Shown here: one piece after another, positions 1 to 6,304 of the stretch
Layout: every line of letters starts with the position of its first letter
Position numbering within the stretch: position 1 is the stretch's first letter
The notes under the pieces: model-generated
Seen by the model: only the letters and a program-made list of their open reading frames with translations
The model's database searches: none
Told to the model about the DNA's origin: nothing
Program-made: the position numbers and the translations under genes
Source: Betaproteobacteria bacterium
GTDB lineage: Bacteria > Pseudomonadota > Gammaproteobacteria > Burkholderiales > SG8-39
Reading direction: 5' to 3'
Assembly (NCBI GenBank): GCA_029858545.1
Contig: JAOUFA010000197.1
Span: 1 to 6,813 of the forward strand
DNA: 6,813 nucleotides

Positions 1-449
1 GCGATCGCCACACGCTGCTGCATGCCGCCCGACAGATGGTGCGGATACGAATGCGCGAACTTGCCGAGCTTGACGAGTTCGAGTTGCTGGAAGGCGATCT
101 TCTCGCGTTCGGCCTTCGCGACACCCTTCATCTCCAGTCCGAAGGCGACGTTGCCGAGCGCCGTGCGCCAGGGGAAGAGCTGCGCGAAATCCTGGAACAC
201 GATGCCGCGGTCCAGACCATGCCCGCTCACCGCCTTGCCGCCGATACGGATCTCACCCGTCGCCGGAAGCAGAAATCCGGCGATGATGTTCAAAAGCGTC
301 GTCTTGCCGCAGCCGCTCGGCCCGACGATGCACAGGAATTCGGAGCGCCCCAGCGCGAAGTTGACCCCGCGCACGCCCGGCACCTTTCCGCCGGGCGTGT
401 CGTAGACCAGCGTCACGTCGCGCGCTTCAATGTGGTGTGTATCGCTCAT
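1..449 (-). CDS. ABC transporter ATP-binding protein, NitT/TauT (SsuB/TauB) type, 3' end missing
   Basis: This is the ATPase subunit of an importer that uses ATP hydrolysis at the inner face of the cytoplasmic membrane to drive uptake. The visible 149 residues begin MSDTHHIEARDV. They carry Walker A GPSGCGKTT at residues 43-51, the Q-loop glutamine at 86 in VFQDFAQLFPW, and the ABC signature LSGGMQQR at 139-146. The QxxxLFPW context is typical of the nitrate/sulfonate/taurine branch. Walker B, the H-loop and the C-terminus lie beyond the left edge; the family is usually about 250-270 aa. The start ATG lies 10 nt after the stop of the second permease, so the gene is the third of a minus-strand operon. 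The Shine-Dalgarno site is weak (a GGAT about 5 nt upstream), which fits translational coupling. The family call is firm. The substrate (sulfonate, taurine, nitrate, pyrimidine precursor or other) cannot be told. Confidence 0.95.
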   Translation of the reverse strand, partial: MSDTHHIEARDVTLVYDTPGGKVPGVRGVNFALGRSEFLCIVGPSGCGKTTLLNIIAGFLLPATGEIRIGGKAVSGHGLDRGIVFQDFAQLFPWRTALGNVAFGLEMKGVAKAEREKIAFQQLELVKLGKFAHSYPHHLSGGMQQRVAI

Positions 450-459
450 CGCTATCCGA

Positions 460-1251
460 TCAATCCTTCGCCGCGCGGACCATACCCCAGCGCATCACGG
501 TGGCGCGCTCCACCGACCCGAACACCAGCCGTTCAAACACGAAACCGACGCCGCCGATCACTGCCAGCGACGCGAGCATGATGTCCGCATTGAGGAACTC
601 CTTGGCGTCGAAGATCACCCACCCCAACCCCCAGGCCGAGGCCGCGATCATCTCGGCGCCGACCACCGCGACCCAGGAGCGCTGGAACGCCTGCCGCAAC
701 CCGGTAATGATAAAAGGCGAAGCGCCCGGAACGATGACTTTCCAGAACAGGTCGCCGCCTCGCGCGCCCATCGCGCCGGCGGCGCGCAGCCACAGCGGAT
801 TCACCGAACGCACGCCGGTCCAGGTATTGAGCAGCATCGGGAAACTCGCCGCGTAGACCACGATCAGGATCGTCGCGGTATTGCCCAGCCCGAACCAGAG
901 GATGAATACCGGCACCCAGGCAAACGAGGGGATCGGCATCAGCACGCTGACAAGCGGCATGAAGAAATACTCGACCGGCCGGAAACGCGCCATGAGAATG
1001 CCGAGCGGAAGTCCGATCGCGACCGCGAGCCCGAGTCCGACCAGCACGCGATACATCGTATACAGGGTGTGCCGCACCAGACTGCCGTCGAGCAACATCG
1101 CGTAGAGCGTGCCGGCCACCGTCGGCAGGGTCGGCACGAGCGCCCTGGGAAAGGCGCCGCTGCGCGCGAGCATCTCGTAGATCGCCGCGGCGACCAGAAG
1201 CGTCATCGCGGCGCGAAGCGCCGAGCGCCTGCGCTGCTGTCCGGGCGTCAT
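460..1251 (-). CDS. ABC transporter permease 2, NitT/TauT (SsuC/TauC) type
   Basis: This is a 263-aa inner-membrane permease of the BPD_transp_1 family, which forms half of the substrate channel. Hydrophobic segments are visible near residues 15-30, 70-88, 97-120, 124-142, 195-212 and 225-242. The cytoplasmic EAA-type coupling loop is at about 157-176 (AAGAMGA...KVIVPGA). Its C-terminus (TVMRWGM) and the stretch WGLGW.IF.A.EFLN.D closely match the neighbouring permease, so the two are paralogues and probably pair as a heterodimer. The start MTPGQQRRRS is chosen because its ATG overlaps the TGA of permease 1 by 4 nt (ATGA), a coupling signal. The frame stays open upstream to about 2133, but that part is a shadow inside permease 1. 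The length is normal for the family. Confidence 0.95.
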   Translation of the reverse strand: MTPGQQRRRSALRAAMTLLVAAAIYEMLARSGAFPRALVPTLPTVAGTLYAMLLDGSLVRHTLYTMYRVLVGLGLAVAIGLPLGILMARFRPVEYFFMPLVSVLMPIPSFAWVPVFILWFGLGNTATILIVVYAASFPMLLNTWTGVRSVNPLWLRAAGAMGARGGDLFWKVIVPGASPFIITGLRQAFQRSWVAVVGAEMIAASAWGLGWVIFDAKEFLNADIMLASLAVIGGVGFVFERLVFGSVERATVMRWGMVRAAKD

Positions 1252-2066
1252 GAGGTCATCATCCCCCACCGTACGACGGTGTAGTTTTCGATGCGCTCGA
1301 ACACCAGCTTCTCGAGCACGAGGCCGATCACGCCGATCACCGTGATGCCCGCGAGCATCACGTCCGTATTCAGAAACTCGCGCGCGCCGAAGATCAGCCA
1401 GCCGAGTCCCCATGGCACGGCGGCGAGCATCTCGACGGCCACCAGGATGCGCCACGCCTGCGCGAGACCGAGCCTGAGCCCGGTGAGTACGTACGGCAGC
1501 GCACCGGGCAGGATCACATGGCGAAACAGCCGCCGGTCGTCCGCGCCCATCGCCTGTGCCGCGCGCAACCAGATCTCCTTCACCGCCTTCACGCCGGCCC
1601 AGCTGTTGAGGATGACGGGAAACGCCGAGACAAAGCCGACCAGAACGATCGCGCCGAAATCGCCGAGGCCGAACCAGAGCAGGAAAAGCGGCGCATAGGC
1701 GAGGCCGGGGATCGGCGCGCCGATGCTCACCAGCGGCAGAAGAATGTCCTCTGCGCGGCGCGAGCGTCCCATCGCAATGCCGATCGCGACACCGAACACC
1801 GCCGCGAGCCCGAAGCCCGTGAGCAGCCGATAGACCGTTTCGTACGCGTGATGCGGGATGATCCCGTCCAGGGTGAGCTGCACCAGCGTGCGCGCGACGT
1901 CCTCCAGGCGGGGAAACAACCGCGCGTGAAAGATCCCCGATCGCGCGACCAGTTCCCAGACGGCGCCGACGACCAGAAACGGCAACAGCGAGCGCGCGAG
2001 CACACGCGATCGAGTTCCCAGCCCGAGCGGCACACGTTCTCCACCTTGCATAGCCGTCCCCGGCAT
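1248..2066 (-). CDS. ABC transporter permease 1, NitT/TauT (SsuC/TauC) type
   Basis: This is the first gene of the importer operon: a 272-aa inner-membrane permease of the BPD_transp_1 family. It has hydrophobic segments near residues 25-41, 82-100, 108-133, 138-155, 205-225 and 237-255. The EAA-type loop that contacts the ATPase is at about 169-189 (AAQAMGADDRRLF...ILPGA). It aligns along its whole length with the downstream permease. The start is uncertain. The ATG at 2066 has a poor ribosome-binding site. An ATG at 2051 (residue 6) is preceded by GGGGA at a good distance, and a GTG at 2033 (residue 12) lies about 8 nt after AAGG. The first residues are not needed for the transmembrane core. 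No binding-protein gene precedes it, so the periplasmic receptor is encoded elsewhere, perhaps beyond the left edge. Confidence 0.94.
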   Translation of the reverse strand: MPGTAMQGGERVPLGLGTRSRVLARSLLPFLVVGAVWELVARSGIFHARLFPRLEDVARTLVQLTLDGIIPHHAYETVYRLLTGFGLAAVFGVAIGIAMGRSRRAEDILLPLVSIGAPIPGLAYAPLFLLWFGLGDFGAIVLVGFVSAFPVILNSWAGVKAVKEIWLRAAQAMGADDRRLFRHVILPGALPYVLTGLRLGLAQAWRILVAVEMLAAVPWGLGWLIFGAREFLNTDVMLAGITVIGVIGLVLEKLVFERIENYTVVRWGMMTS

Positions 2067-2186
2067 ATTCTTGTGACGTCCGCCGCACCCACTCCCGGCG
2101 AACCGCTCCTCCCGACAACCAACGGTCTGACACGGATCGCGCGACCGCGACCCACGAAGTCCCTCCGCGCGGGACGACTCGGACTA

Positions 2187-2215
2187 CCTATACCAAGGCG
2201 GCAGCGCATACGCAA
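2187..2215 (-). promoter_or_regulatory. Candidate sigma-70 promoter for the ABC importer operon
   Basis: On the minus strand, TTGCGT (plus 2210-2215) is followed after exactly 17 nt by TATAGG (plus 2187-2192). The first matches 3 of 6 bases of TTGACA and the second 4 of 6 of TATAAT, with ideal spacing. Transcription would start near 2180, leaving a leader of roughly 115 nt before permease 1. Pattern match only. Confidence 0.4.
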
Positions 2216-2276
2216 GCGCCGATTGCGAACGCGTCGCGTCGTGCCGCGGCGGCGGCGCGTGGCGCTCTGGTCGAGC

Positions 2277-2286
2277 GTTGCGCAAC
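2277..2286. promoter_or_regulatory. Perfect 10-bp palindrome GTTGCGCAAC, possible operator
   Basis: GTTGCGCAAC is its own reverse complement and covers the -35 hexamer of the candidate rightward promoter. A related sequence, TTGCGAAC (one base shorter), lies 55 bp upstream at 2223-2230. The position suits a dimeric repressor or activator site, but no regulator gene is in the window and the palindrome is short for a GC-rich genome. Confidence 0.3.
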
Positions 2287-2306
2287 ATGCGGGCCGCCGC
2301 TACCAT
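2278..2306 (+). promoter_or_regulatory. Candidate sigma-70 promoter for the propeller/GTPase/GlcG-like operon
   Basis: TTGCGC (2278-2283) and TACCAT (2301-2306) are separated by 17 nt and match 3 of 6 and 4 of 6 consensus bases. An overlapping alternative -10, CATTAT, lies at 2304-2309. Transcription would start near 2313, giving a leader of about 65 nt. Pattern match only. Confidence 0.35.
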
Positions 2307-2377
2307 TATGGGGAACACCGCCTGCGTGCGAGCCGTCGTCGGCAATGCGCGGATGCAGACACCCTTTAGGAGATCGG

Positions 2378-3628
2378 ATGGCAAAGAATCTGCCCGGGGC
2401 CGGCGCACGCGCCGACCAGACGCTCGCACTCAACATGCGTCTTCTCGCTCATCACGAGCTCGAGGGTTTCGGCGGAATCGGCGAAGGCATGGCTTTGCAA
2501 GCCACGCGCGACAGCCGCCGCATCCTTTGGCTCGCGCACGAGTCGGCGCCGAAGAACTTCACCGGCGTGGATGTCACCGATCCGCGCGCGCCGCGCGTCG
2601 TCGTGCAGACCGAACTGCCGCACGCCAAGGTACGCTCGAACTCACTGGACGTGGTCGGCGATGTGATGGCGGTCGCCTACCAGACGAGCGCCGTAGGACT
2701 CCAACCAGCGGGTTTCGACCTCTTCGACGTAAGCATCCCCGAACAACCCCGGCGCATTTCGCACTTCGACTGTTCCGGGCCGCATTCGCGGGGAGTGCAC
2801 GCGCTGTGGTTCGTCGACGGCGAATACGTGCACATGGCGAGCGGCGCGCCGGATTTCCAGCCGCGCAACCCGCTCGACGATCAGTGCTACCGCATCATCG
2901 ACGTGCGCGATCCCGCCAAGCCGGTCGAGGCGGGTCGCTGGTGGCTGCCCGGAACGCGCGAGGGCGACGACGCCGCACCGCCCGTGCGACTCGCACCGAA
3001 TTTCGACGCGGGATTTCGCGCGCACAATACGAACGTCTTCCCCGAGCGGCCTGATCGTGCGTACGTCGGCTACATAGACGGCGGCGCGGTAGTGCTCGAC
3101 ATTTCGGACAAGACACGGCCGAAGCTGATCGGGCAGTGGCGCCACTCGCCGCCGTTCAACGGTTTCACGCACACCGTGCTGCCGCTGTTCGATCGCGGTT
3201 TGCTCATCGTCAGCGACGAGTGCATCAAGGACGAAGGTGCCGACTGGCCGAAACTCGTGTGGGTGGTCGACTCGCGGGTGGAAACCAACCTGGTGCCGAT
3301 CGGCACCTTTCCCGCGCCGCCCTACGATGCGTTCGCCAAGCGCGGCGGCCGCTTCGGTGCGCATAATCTGCACGAGAACCTGCCGTTGCCCATTTCCTGG
3401 CGCTCCGATCAGATCATCGTCGGCAGCTTCTTCAATGCGGGTGTACGCGCCTATGACATCAGCAATCCCTATCAACCCCAGGAGGTGGCGTACTTCGTGC
3501 CCGGCGCTCCGCGCAACTCGCCCGTGCGCGCGGTACAGCTGAACGACGTGTACGTCGATGAGCGCCAGGTCGTCTACACCGTCGATCGGCACACCGGCGG
3601 GTTGTATGTCCTGGAGATGACGCTCTGA
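2378..3628 (+). CDS. LVIVD-repeat beta-propeller protein, function unknown
   Basis: This is a 416-aa protein without signal peptide or membrane segment, so it is probably cytosolic. The start is fixed by AGGAG at 2368-2372, 5 nt before the ATG; an in-frame ATG at 2345 lacks such a site. Repeats of the form (I/V)D(I/V)(S/T)DPxxPxxxG mark the outer strands of propeller blades at residues 64-77, 116-129, 174-186, 240-252, about 296-309 and 359-371. A last blade closes at the C-terminus, so about seven blades are likely. Histidines sit near the start of several blades: H82, H136, H141, H216, H265, H329, H332 and H405, with repeated motifs AHNTN and AHNLH. The LVIVD family has no general assigned activity; some propellers bind metals at the central channel. 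The gene overlaps the GTPase gene by 1 nt, so the two are probably co-translated. Specific function not recognised. Confidence 0.88.
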   Translation: MAKNLPGAGARADQTLALNMRLLAHHELEGFGGIGEGMALQATRDSRRILWLAHESAPKNFTGVDVTDPRAPRVVVQTELPHAKVRSNSLDVVGDVMAVAYQTSAVGLQPAGFDLFDVSIPEQPRRISHFDCSGPHSRGVHALWFVDGEYVHMASGAPDFQPRNPLDDQCYRIIDVRDPAKPVEAGRWWLPGTREGDDAAPPVRLAPNFDAGFRAHNTNVFPERPDRAYVGYIDGGAVVLDISDKTRPKLIGQWRHSPPFNGFTHTVLPLFDRGLLIVSDECIKDEGADWPKLVWVVDSRVETNLVPIGTFPAPPYDAFAKRGGRFGAHNLHENLPLPISWRSDQIIVGSFFNAGVRAYDISNPYQPQEVAYFVPGAPRNSPVRAVQLNDVYVDERQVVYTVDRHTGGLYVLEMTL

Positions 3629-4713
3629 TGCCCTCTGCGGCCGGATCGCCCGCGAGCACGCGCGATCCGCTCGCAAGCCGGCTGCCGGTGACGATCATCA
3701 CCGGCTTTCTCGGCAGCGGCAAGACCTCGCTGCTGCGCCGGCTGCTGCGGCATCCCGGCATGGAACGCGCGGCGGTCATCATCAACGAATTCGGCGACGT
3801 CGGGCTCGACCACGAACTCGTCGAGGCCGCGTCCGAGCAGATGATGCTGCTCTCGAACGGCTGTTTGTGTTGCGCCGTGCGCACCGACCTGCAGGAAACG
3901 CTGCGCGAACTGTTCGTCAGGCGCCGCGCCGGGGAGGTGATCGACTTCGATCGTGTGTTCGTCGAAACAACCGGGCTCGCCGATCCGGTGCCGGTGCTGC
4001 ACACGCTCGACAGCGACAGCATGCTCAGCGCGCAGTACCGTCTCAACGGGGTCGTGACGCTGGTCGACGCGGTGAACGGCATGGGGCAGCTCGACAACTT
4101 GCTCGAAGCGGCCAAGCAGGCCGCGGTGGCCGACCGGCTCGTCATCACCAAGACCGACATCGCCGACGCCGCGCAGGCGAGCGCGCTCGGCGCGCGCCTG
4201 ACGGCGATGAATCCCTACGCGCTCGTCAGCACCGCGATCGACGGCCGGCTCGACCCGCAGCTGCTCGCCGAGATCGTACCCGCGAGCGCGCAGGCCCTGG
4301 CGCGCAATCCCGATCGATGGCTCGCCGCGGCGGGCGCCGAAGCGCGCCTGCGCGATGCGGTGCGCGCGCCCGTGCCTACCCACGGCGCATCCGCTCACGA
4401 TGCGGCGATCCGCTCGTTTTGCCTCTGGTTCGACGCCGCGTTCACCTGGGACACGTTGAACACATCGCTGCAGGTGCTCACCTCGCTGCGCGGTCCGGAC
4501 CTGCTGCGCGTGAAGGGAATCGTCAACGTCGCCGGCGAGACCGGACCGGTGGCGATCCACGGTGCGCAGCATGTGTTCCATCCGCCGGTGCGCCTCGAAT
4601 CCTGGCACGGCGATGAGCGCCGATCGCGCATCGTCTTCATCGTGCGCGACATCCCGCGCGCGTCGATCGAGGCGGTGTTCGCCGCAGTGGGCCAGCTGGG
4701 TTCGGCGGCCTAG
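3628..4713 (+). CDS. COG0523/CobW-type P-loop GTPase, putative metallochaperone
   Basis: This is a 361-aa cytosolic GTPase of the G3E family. Members insert or deliver metals (for example in cobalamin, nitrile hydratase or zinc homeostasis pathways). It has Walker A GFLGSGKTS at residues 26-34, the hallmark metal motif CLCC at 79-82 within NGCLCCAVR, Walker B/switch ETTGLADP at 113-120, and the guanine-specificity motif as TKTD at 174-177. A CobW C-terminal domain spans about 261-355. The linker between domains carries only two histidines (H252, H257) rather than the His-rich stretch found in many members. The ATG shares its A with the TGA of the propeller gene (TGATG), and a GGAG lies 11 nt upstream, so translation is probably coupled. 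About 14 extra residues precede the usual N-terminus. The client protein is unknown; the propeller next door is the obvious candidate by context. Confidence 0.95.
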   Translation: MPSAAGSPASTRDPLASRLPVTIITGFLGSGKTSLLRRLLRHPGMERAAVIINEFGDVGLDHELVEAASEQMMLLSNGCLCCAVRTDLQETLRELFVRRRAGEVIDFDRVFVETTGLADPVPVLHTLDSDSMLSAQYRLNGVVTLVDAVNGMGQLDNLLEAAKQAAVADRLVITKTDIADAAQASALGARLTAMNPYALVSTAIDGRLDPQLLAEIVPASAQALARNPDRWLAAAGAEARLRDAVRAPVPTHGASAHDAAIRSFCLWFDAAFTWDTLNTSLQVLTSLRGPDLLRVKGIVNVAGETGPVAIHGAQHVFHPPVRLESWHGDERRSRIVFIVRDIPRASIEAVFAAVGQLGSAA

Positions 4714-4769
4714 CGGCGCGTCGGTCGTCGCGAGGCGGCATCGACTTCATTTCAATATCGAAGATCAAC

Positions 4770-4777
4770 AGGAGGAA
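4770..4777 (+). promoter_or_regulatory. Very strong ribosome-binding site of the GlcG-like gene
   Basis: AGGAGGAA lies 7 nt (counted from the last G) before the ATG at 4783. It is a nearly ideal Shine-Dalgarno sequence in a locally AT-rich 30-bp stretch. It fixes the start and suggests that this third gene is translated at a higher rate than the coupled GTPase gene. Confidence 0.8.
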
Positions 4778-4782
4778 TTACC

Positions 4783-5271
4783 ATGGCAACCTATCCGCTC
4801 CCGGTACACACCAGCATGCCGCTCGCGACCGCCAGCCGGCTCATCGATGAGATCCTCGCCGTGCGCGCGAAGGAGGGGATCAATCCGCTCGCGGTCGCGG
4901 TGCTCGACTCGGGCGGCAACCTGGTCGCATTCAAGCGCGAGGATGGCAGCGGACTGCTGCGCTACGACATCGCCTTCGGCAAGGCATGGGCCGCGCTCGG
5001 CATGGGCGTGCCCACGCGCGCATTGCAGGATCGGCTGGCCGAGAAGCGACCGACCTTCCTCAACGCGCTCTCGGTCGCTTCCCAGGGGCGCTTCATTCCG
5101 GTTCCATCGGGGGTGCTGATCATGAGCCGGGACGGACAGGCGATCGGCGCGATCGGCATCAGCGGCGACACCTCCGACAAGGACGAGTATTGCGCGATCA
5201 CCGCGGCCCGGACACTGGGACTCGCCACCGAGCCGGCCGAGATCAACCCCAACTGGCGAACCGCAGGCTAA
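4783..5271 (+). CDS. GlcG/HbpS family protein (DUF336), possible heme/cofactor binder
   Basis: This 162-aa protein covers the complete small alpha/beta GlcG/HbpS domain. Seen in order: an N-terminal helix with ATASRLIDEIL at about 15-25, the core strand-turn AVAVLDSGGNLVAFKREDG at 37-55, AFGKAW at 64-69, the P-S-G-V-L-I strand at 108-113, GAIGISG at 122-128, and the SDKDEYCA helix start at 131-138. Family members include GlcG of glycolate-utilisation loci and secreted HbpS, which binds heme and senses redox stress; many members lie beside catabolic oxidoreductases without a defined role. No signal peptide is present, so it should be cytosolic. It follows the GTPase gene by 69 nt and is probably the last gene of the operon, ending just before a hairpin. 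The family is clear; the ligand is not. Confidence 0.92.
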   Translation: MATYPLPVHTSMPLATASRLIDEILAVRAKEGINPLAVAVLDSGGNLVAFKREDGSGLLRYDIAFGKAWAALGMGVPTRALQDRLAEKRPTFLNALSVASQGRFIPVPSGVLIMSRDGQAIGAIGISGDTSDKDEYCAITAARTLGLATEPAEINPNWRTAG

Positions 5272-5276
5272 CCGGG

Positions 5277-5302
5277 CGATCGCGTTGCGGTGAACGCGAT
5301 CG
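5277..5302. terminator. Intrinsic-type hairpin between convergent genes, without a T-tract
   Basis: CGATCGCGTT and AACGCGATCG form a perfect 10-bp stem around a 6-nt loop (GCGGTG). On the plus-strand RNA it can be extended by a G:U and a G:C pair. It starts 5 nt after the stop of the GlcG-like gene and lies 19 nt past the stop of the convergent oxidoreductase gene, so it could act in both directions. There is no run of T on either side, so it may work as a pause or RNA-end-protecting structure with Rho rather than as a classic terminator. Confidence 0.5.
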
Positions 5303-5320
5303 TCGCGGCTGCGGCACGGG

Positions 5321-6304
5321 CTAAGGGATGATCACCGACGAGCCAACCGTGCGACCGGCTTCCAGATCGGCGTGCGCCTTGGCGGCATCGGCGAGCGCGT
5401 AGCGCTGATTGATATTGACCTTCAGGACGCCTTTCGCGACGAGATCGAACACCGCTGCCGAGGAAGCTTCCAGATCACCGCGTTTCGCGACGTAAGTCAC
5501 GAGCGTCGGGCGCGTGAAGTAGAGCGACCCCATCTTCTGCAGCACCGCCGCCTCCACCGGAGGCGGCGCGCCGGTGGTCGTGCCGAACGAGACGAACACG
5601 CCGCGCGGAGCGAGACTTTCGAGCGTCGCAGCGAAGGTCGCCTTCCCGACCGAGTCGTACGCGACCGGCACGCCGTCCCCGCCGGTAATTTCCTTCACGC
5701 GCGCCGCGATATTCTCACGCGTGCGGTCGATCACCACCGTATAGCCGTTTTGCAGCGCGAGCCGGCACTTGTCGGCACCGCCCGCGACACCGATCATCGT
5801 CGCGCCGAGATGCCGCCCCCATTGCCCGGCGAGCTGTCCGACTCCGCCCGAGGCCGCATAGAAAAGAACGTGCTGCCCGGACTTCACCGGATAGCAGCGT
5901 CTGAGCAGATACTCGACGGTCATGCCCTTGAGCATCATCGCCGCGGCAGTCTCGTCGCCGATACCGGCGGGAATCCGCAACATGCGATCGGCCGGCATAT
6001 TGCGCAGTTCGGCATACGCTCCCGGCGCGCCCCCGGCGTAACAAACCCGGTCGCCCGCTTTGAACGACGTGACCCCCGCACCGACCCGTTCGACGATGCC
6101 AGCGGCTTCGCCGCCGACACCCGACGGAAGCGGCAGCGGATAGAAACCCGAGCGCTGGTAGACGTCCTGATAGTTGAGCCCGATCGCGGTATGGCGCAGT
6201 TGTACCTCGCCCGCGGCCGGATCGGCCAGATCGATCGTTTCGAGTCCGAGCACCTCGGGTTTTCCCGCGGCATGGAACCGGACGACGCGCGTCTTCGTTG
6301 TCAT
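5321..6304 (-). CDS. NAD(P)H:quinone oxidoreductase (QOR/zeta-crystallin family)
   Basis: This is a 327-aa soluble enzyme of the zinc-free medium-chain dehydrogenase/reductase family, expected to reduce quinones or related enones with NADPH. The N-terminal catalytic fold carries GLNYQDVYQRSG at 42-53 and the GVGGEAAG turn at 62-69. The nucleotide-binding Rossmann motif is AASGGVGQL at 150-158, followed by DSVGKATF at 217-224 and SFGTTTG at 239-245. The TRPTLVTY stretch at 264-271 is typical of the QOR1 branch. The zinc-ligand cysteines of alcohol dehydrogenases are absent. The length is normal. The start has AAGGAAGAG upstream at plus 6311-6319. It runs towards the GlcG-like gene and diverges from the TRAP gene. 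Its physiological substrate is not evident. Other MDR-family enoyl or crotonyl reductases are less likely. Confidence 0.95.
   Translation of the reverse strand: MTTKTRVVRFHAAGKPEVLGLETIDLADPAAGEVQLRHTAIGLNYQDVYQRSGFYPLPLPSGVGGEAAGIVERVGAGVTSFKAGDRVCYAGGAPGAYAELRNMPADRMLRIPAGIGDETAAAMMLKGMTVEYLLRRCYPVKSGQHVLFYAASGGVGQLAGQWGRHLGATMIGVAGGADKCRLALQNGYTVVIDRTRENIAARVKEITGGDGVPVAYDSVGKATFAATLESLAPRGVFVSFGTTTGAPPPVEAAVLQKMGSLYFTRPTLVTYVAKRGDLEASSAAVFDLVAKGVLKVNINQRYALADAAKAHADLEAGRTVGSSVIIP

Larger units (their letters stand above)
2067..2377. other. Divergent intergenic region between the importer operon and the propeller operon
   Basis: About 310 bp separate two divergent operons. No open frame here has both a ribosome-binding site and protein-like composition. 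The region contains one candidate sigma-70-like promoter in each direction and a 10-bp palindrome, listed separately. It is the only evident place for control of both operons. I see no riboswitch fold or terminator in it. Confidence 0.7.

Noticed and set aside
460..2133. A single 557-codon minus-strand frame that could be read as a double-length permease
   Set aside because: Only its last 263 residues look like protein. The upstream part is out of frame with the well-conserved permease 1, which occupies the same bases. The ATGA overlap marks the real start at 1251.
2378..3628. Assignment of the propeller protein as SBP56/methanethiol oxidase
   Set aside because: Both are propellers with histidines, but the repeats here are of the LVIVD type and I could not recognise SBP56 signature segments. 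Only the analogy is kept.
2642..3676. A 344-codon open frame antisense to the propeller gene
   Set aside because: It is a frame shadow of GC-rich coding sequence: the composition is rich in Arg, Val and His without domain-like motifs, no ribosome-binding site is visible, and the plus strand encodes a clear repeat protein.
3574..4608. A second 344-codon open frame antisense to the GTPase gene
   Set aside because: Same reason: low-quality Arg-rich composition opposite a gene with intact P-loop, CLCC and TKTD motifs. The identical length to the other antisense frame is a coincidence.
3628..4713. Naming the GTPase cobW, yjiA or hypB
   Set aside because: No cobalamin, zinc-uptake or hydrogenase genes are nearby, and the motifs are shared by the whole COG0523 group, so a specific symbol is not supported.
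4768..4788. The ribosome-binding site and start of the GlcG-like gene resemble the optimised site of common expression vectors, raising the thought of vector sequence
   Set aside because: The similarity is limited to about 18 bp with one missing base, and both flanks are ordinary genomic coding sequence. A strong natural Shine-Dalgarno followed by an ATGG start explains it.
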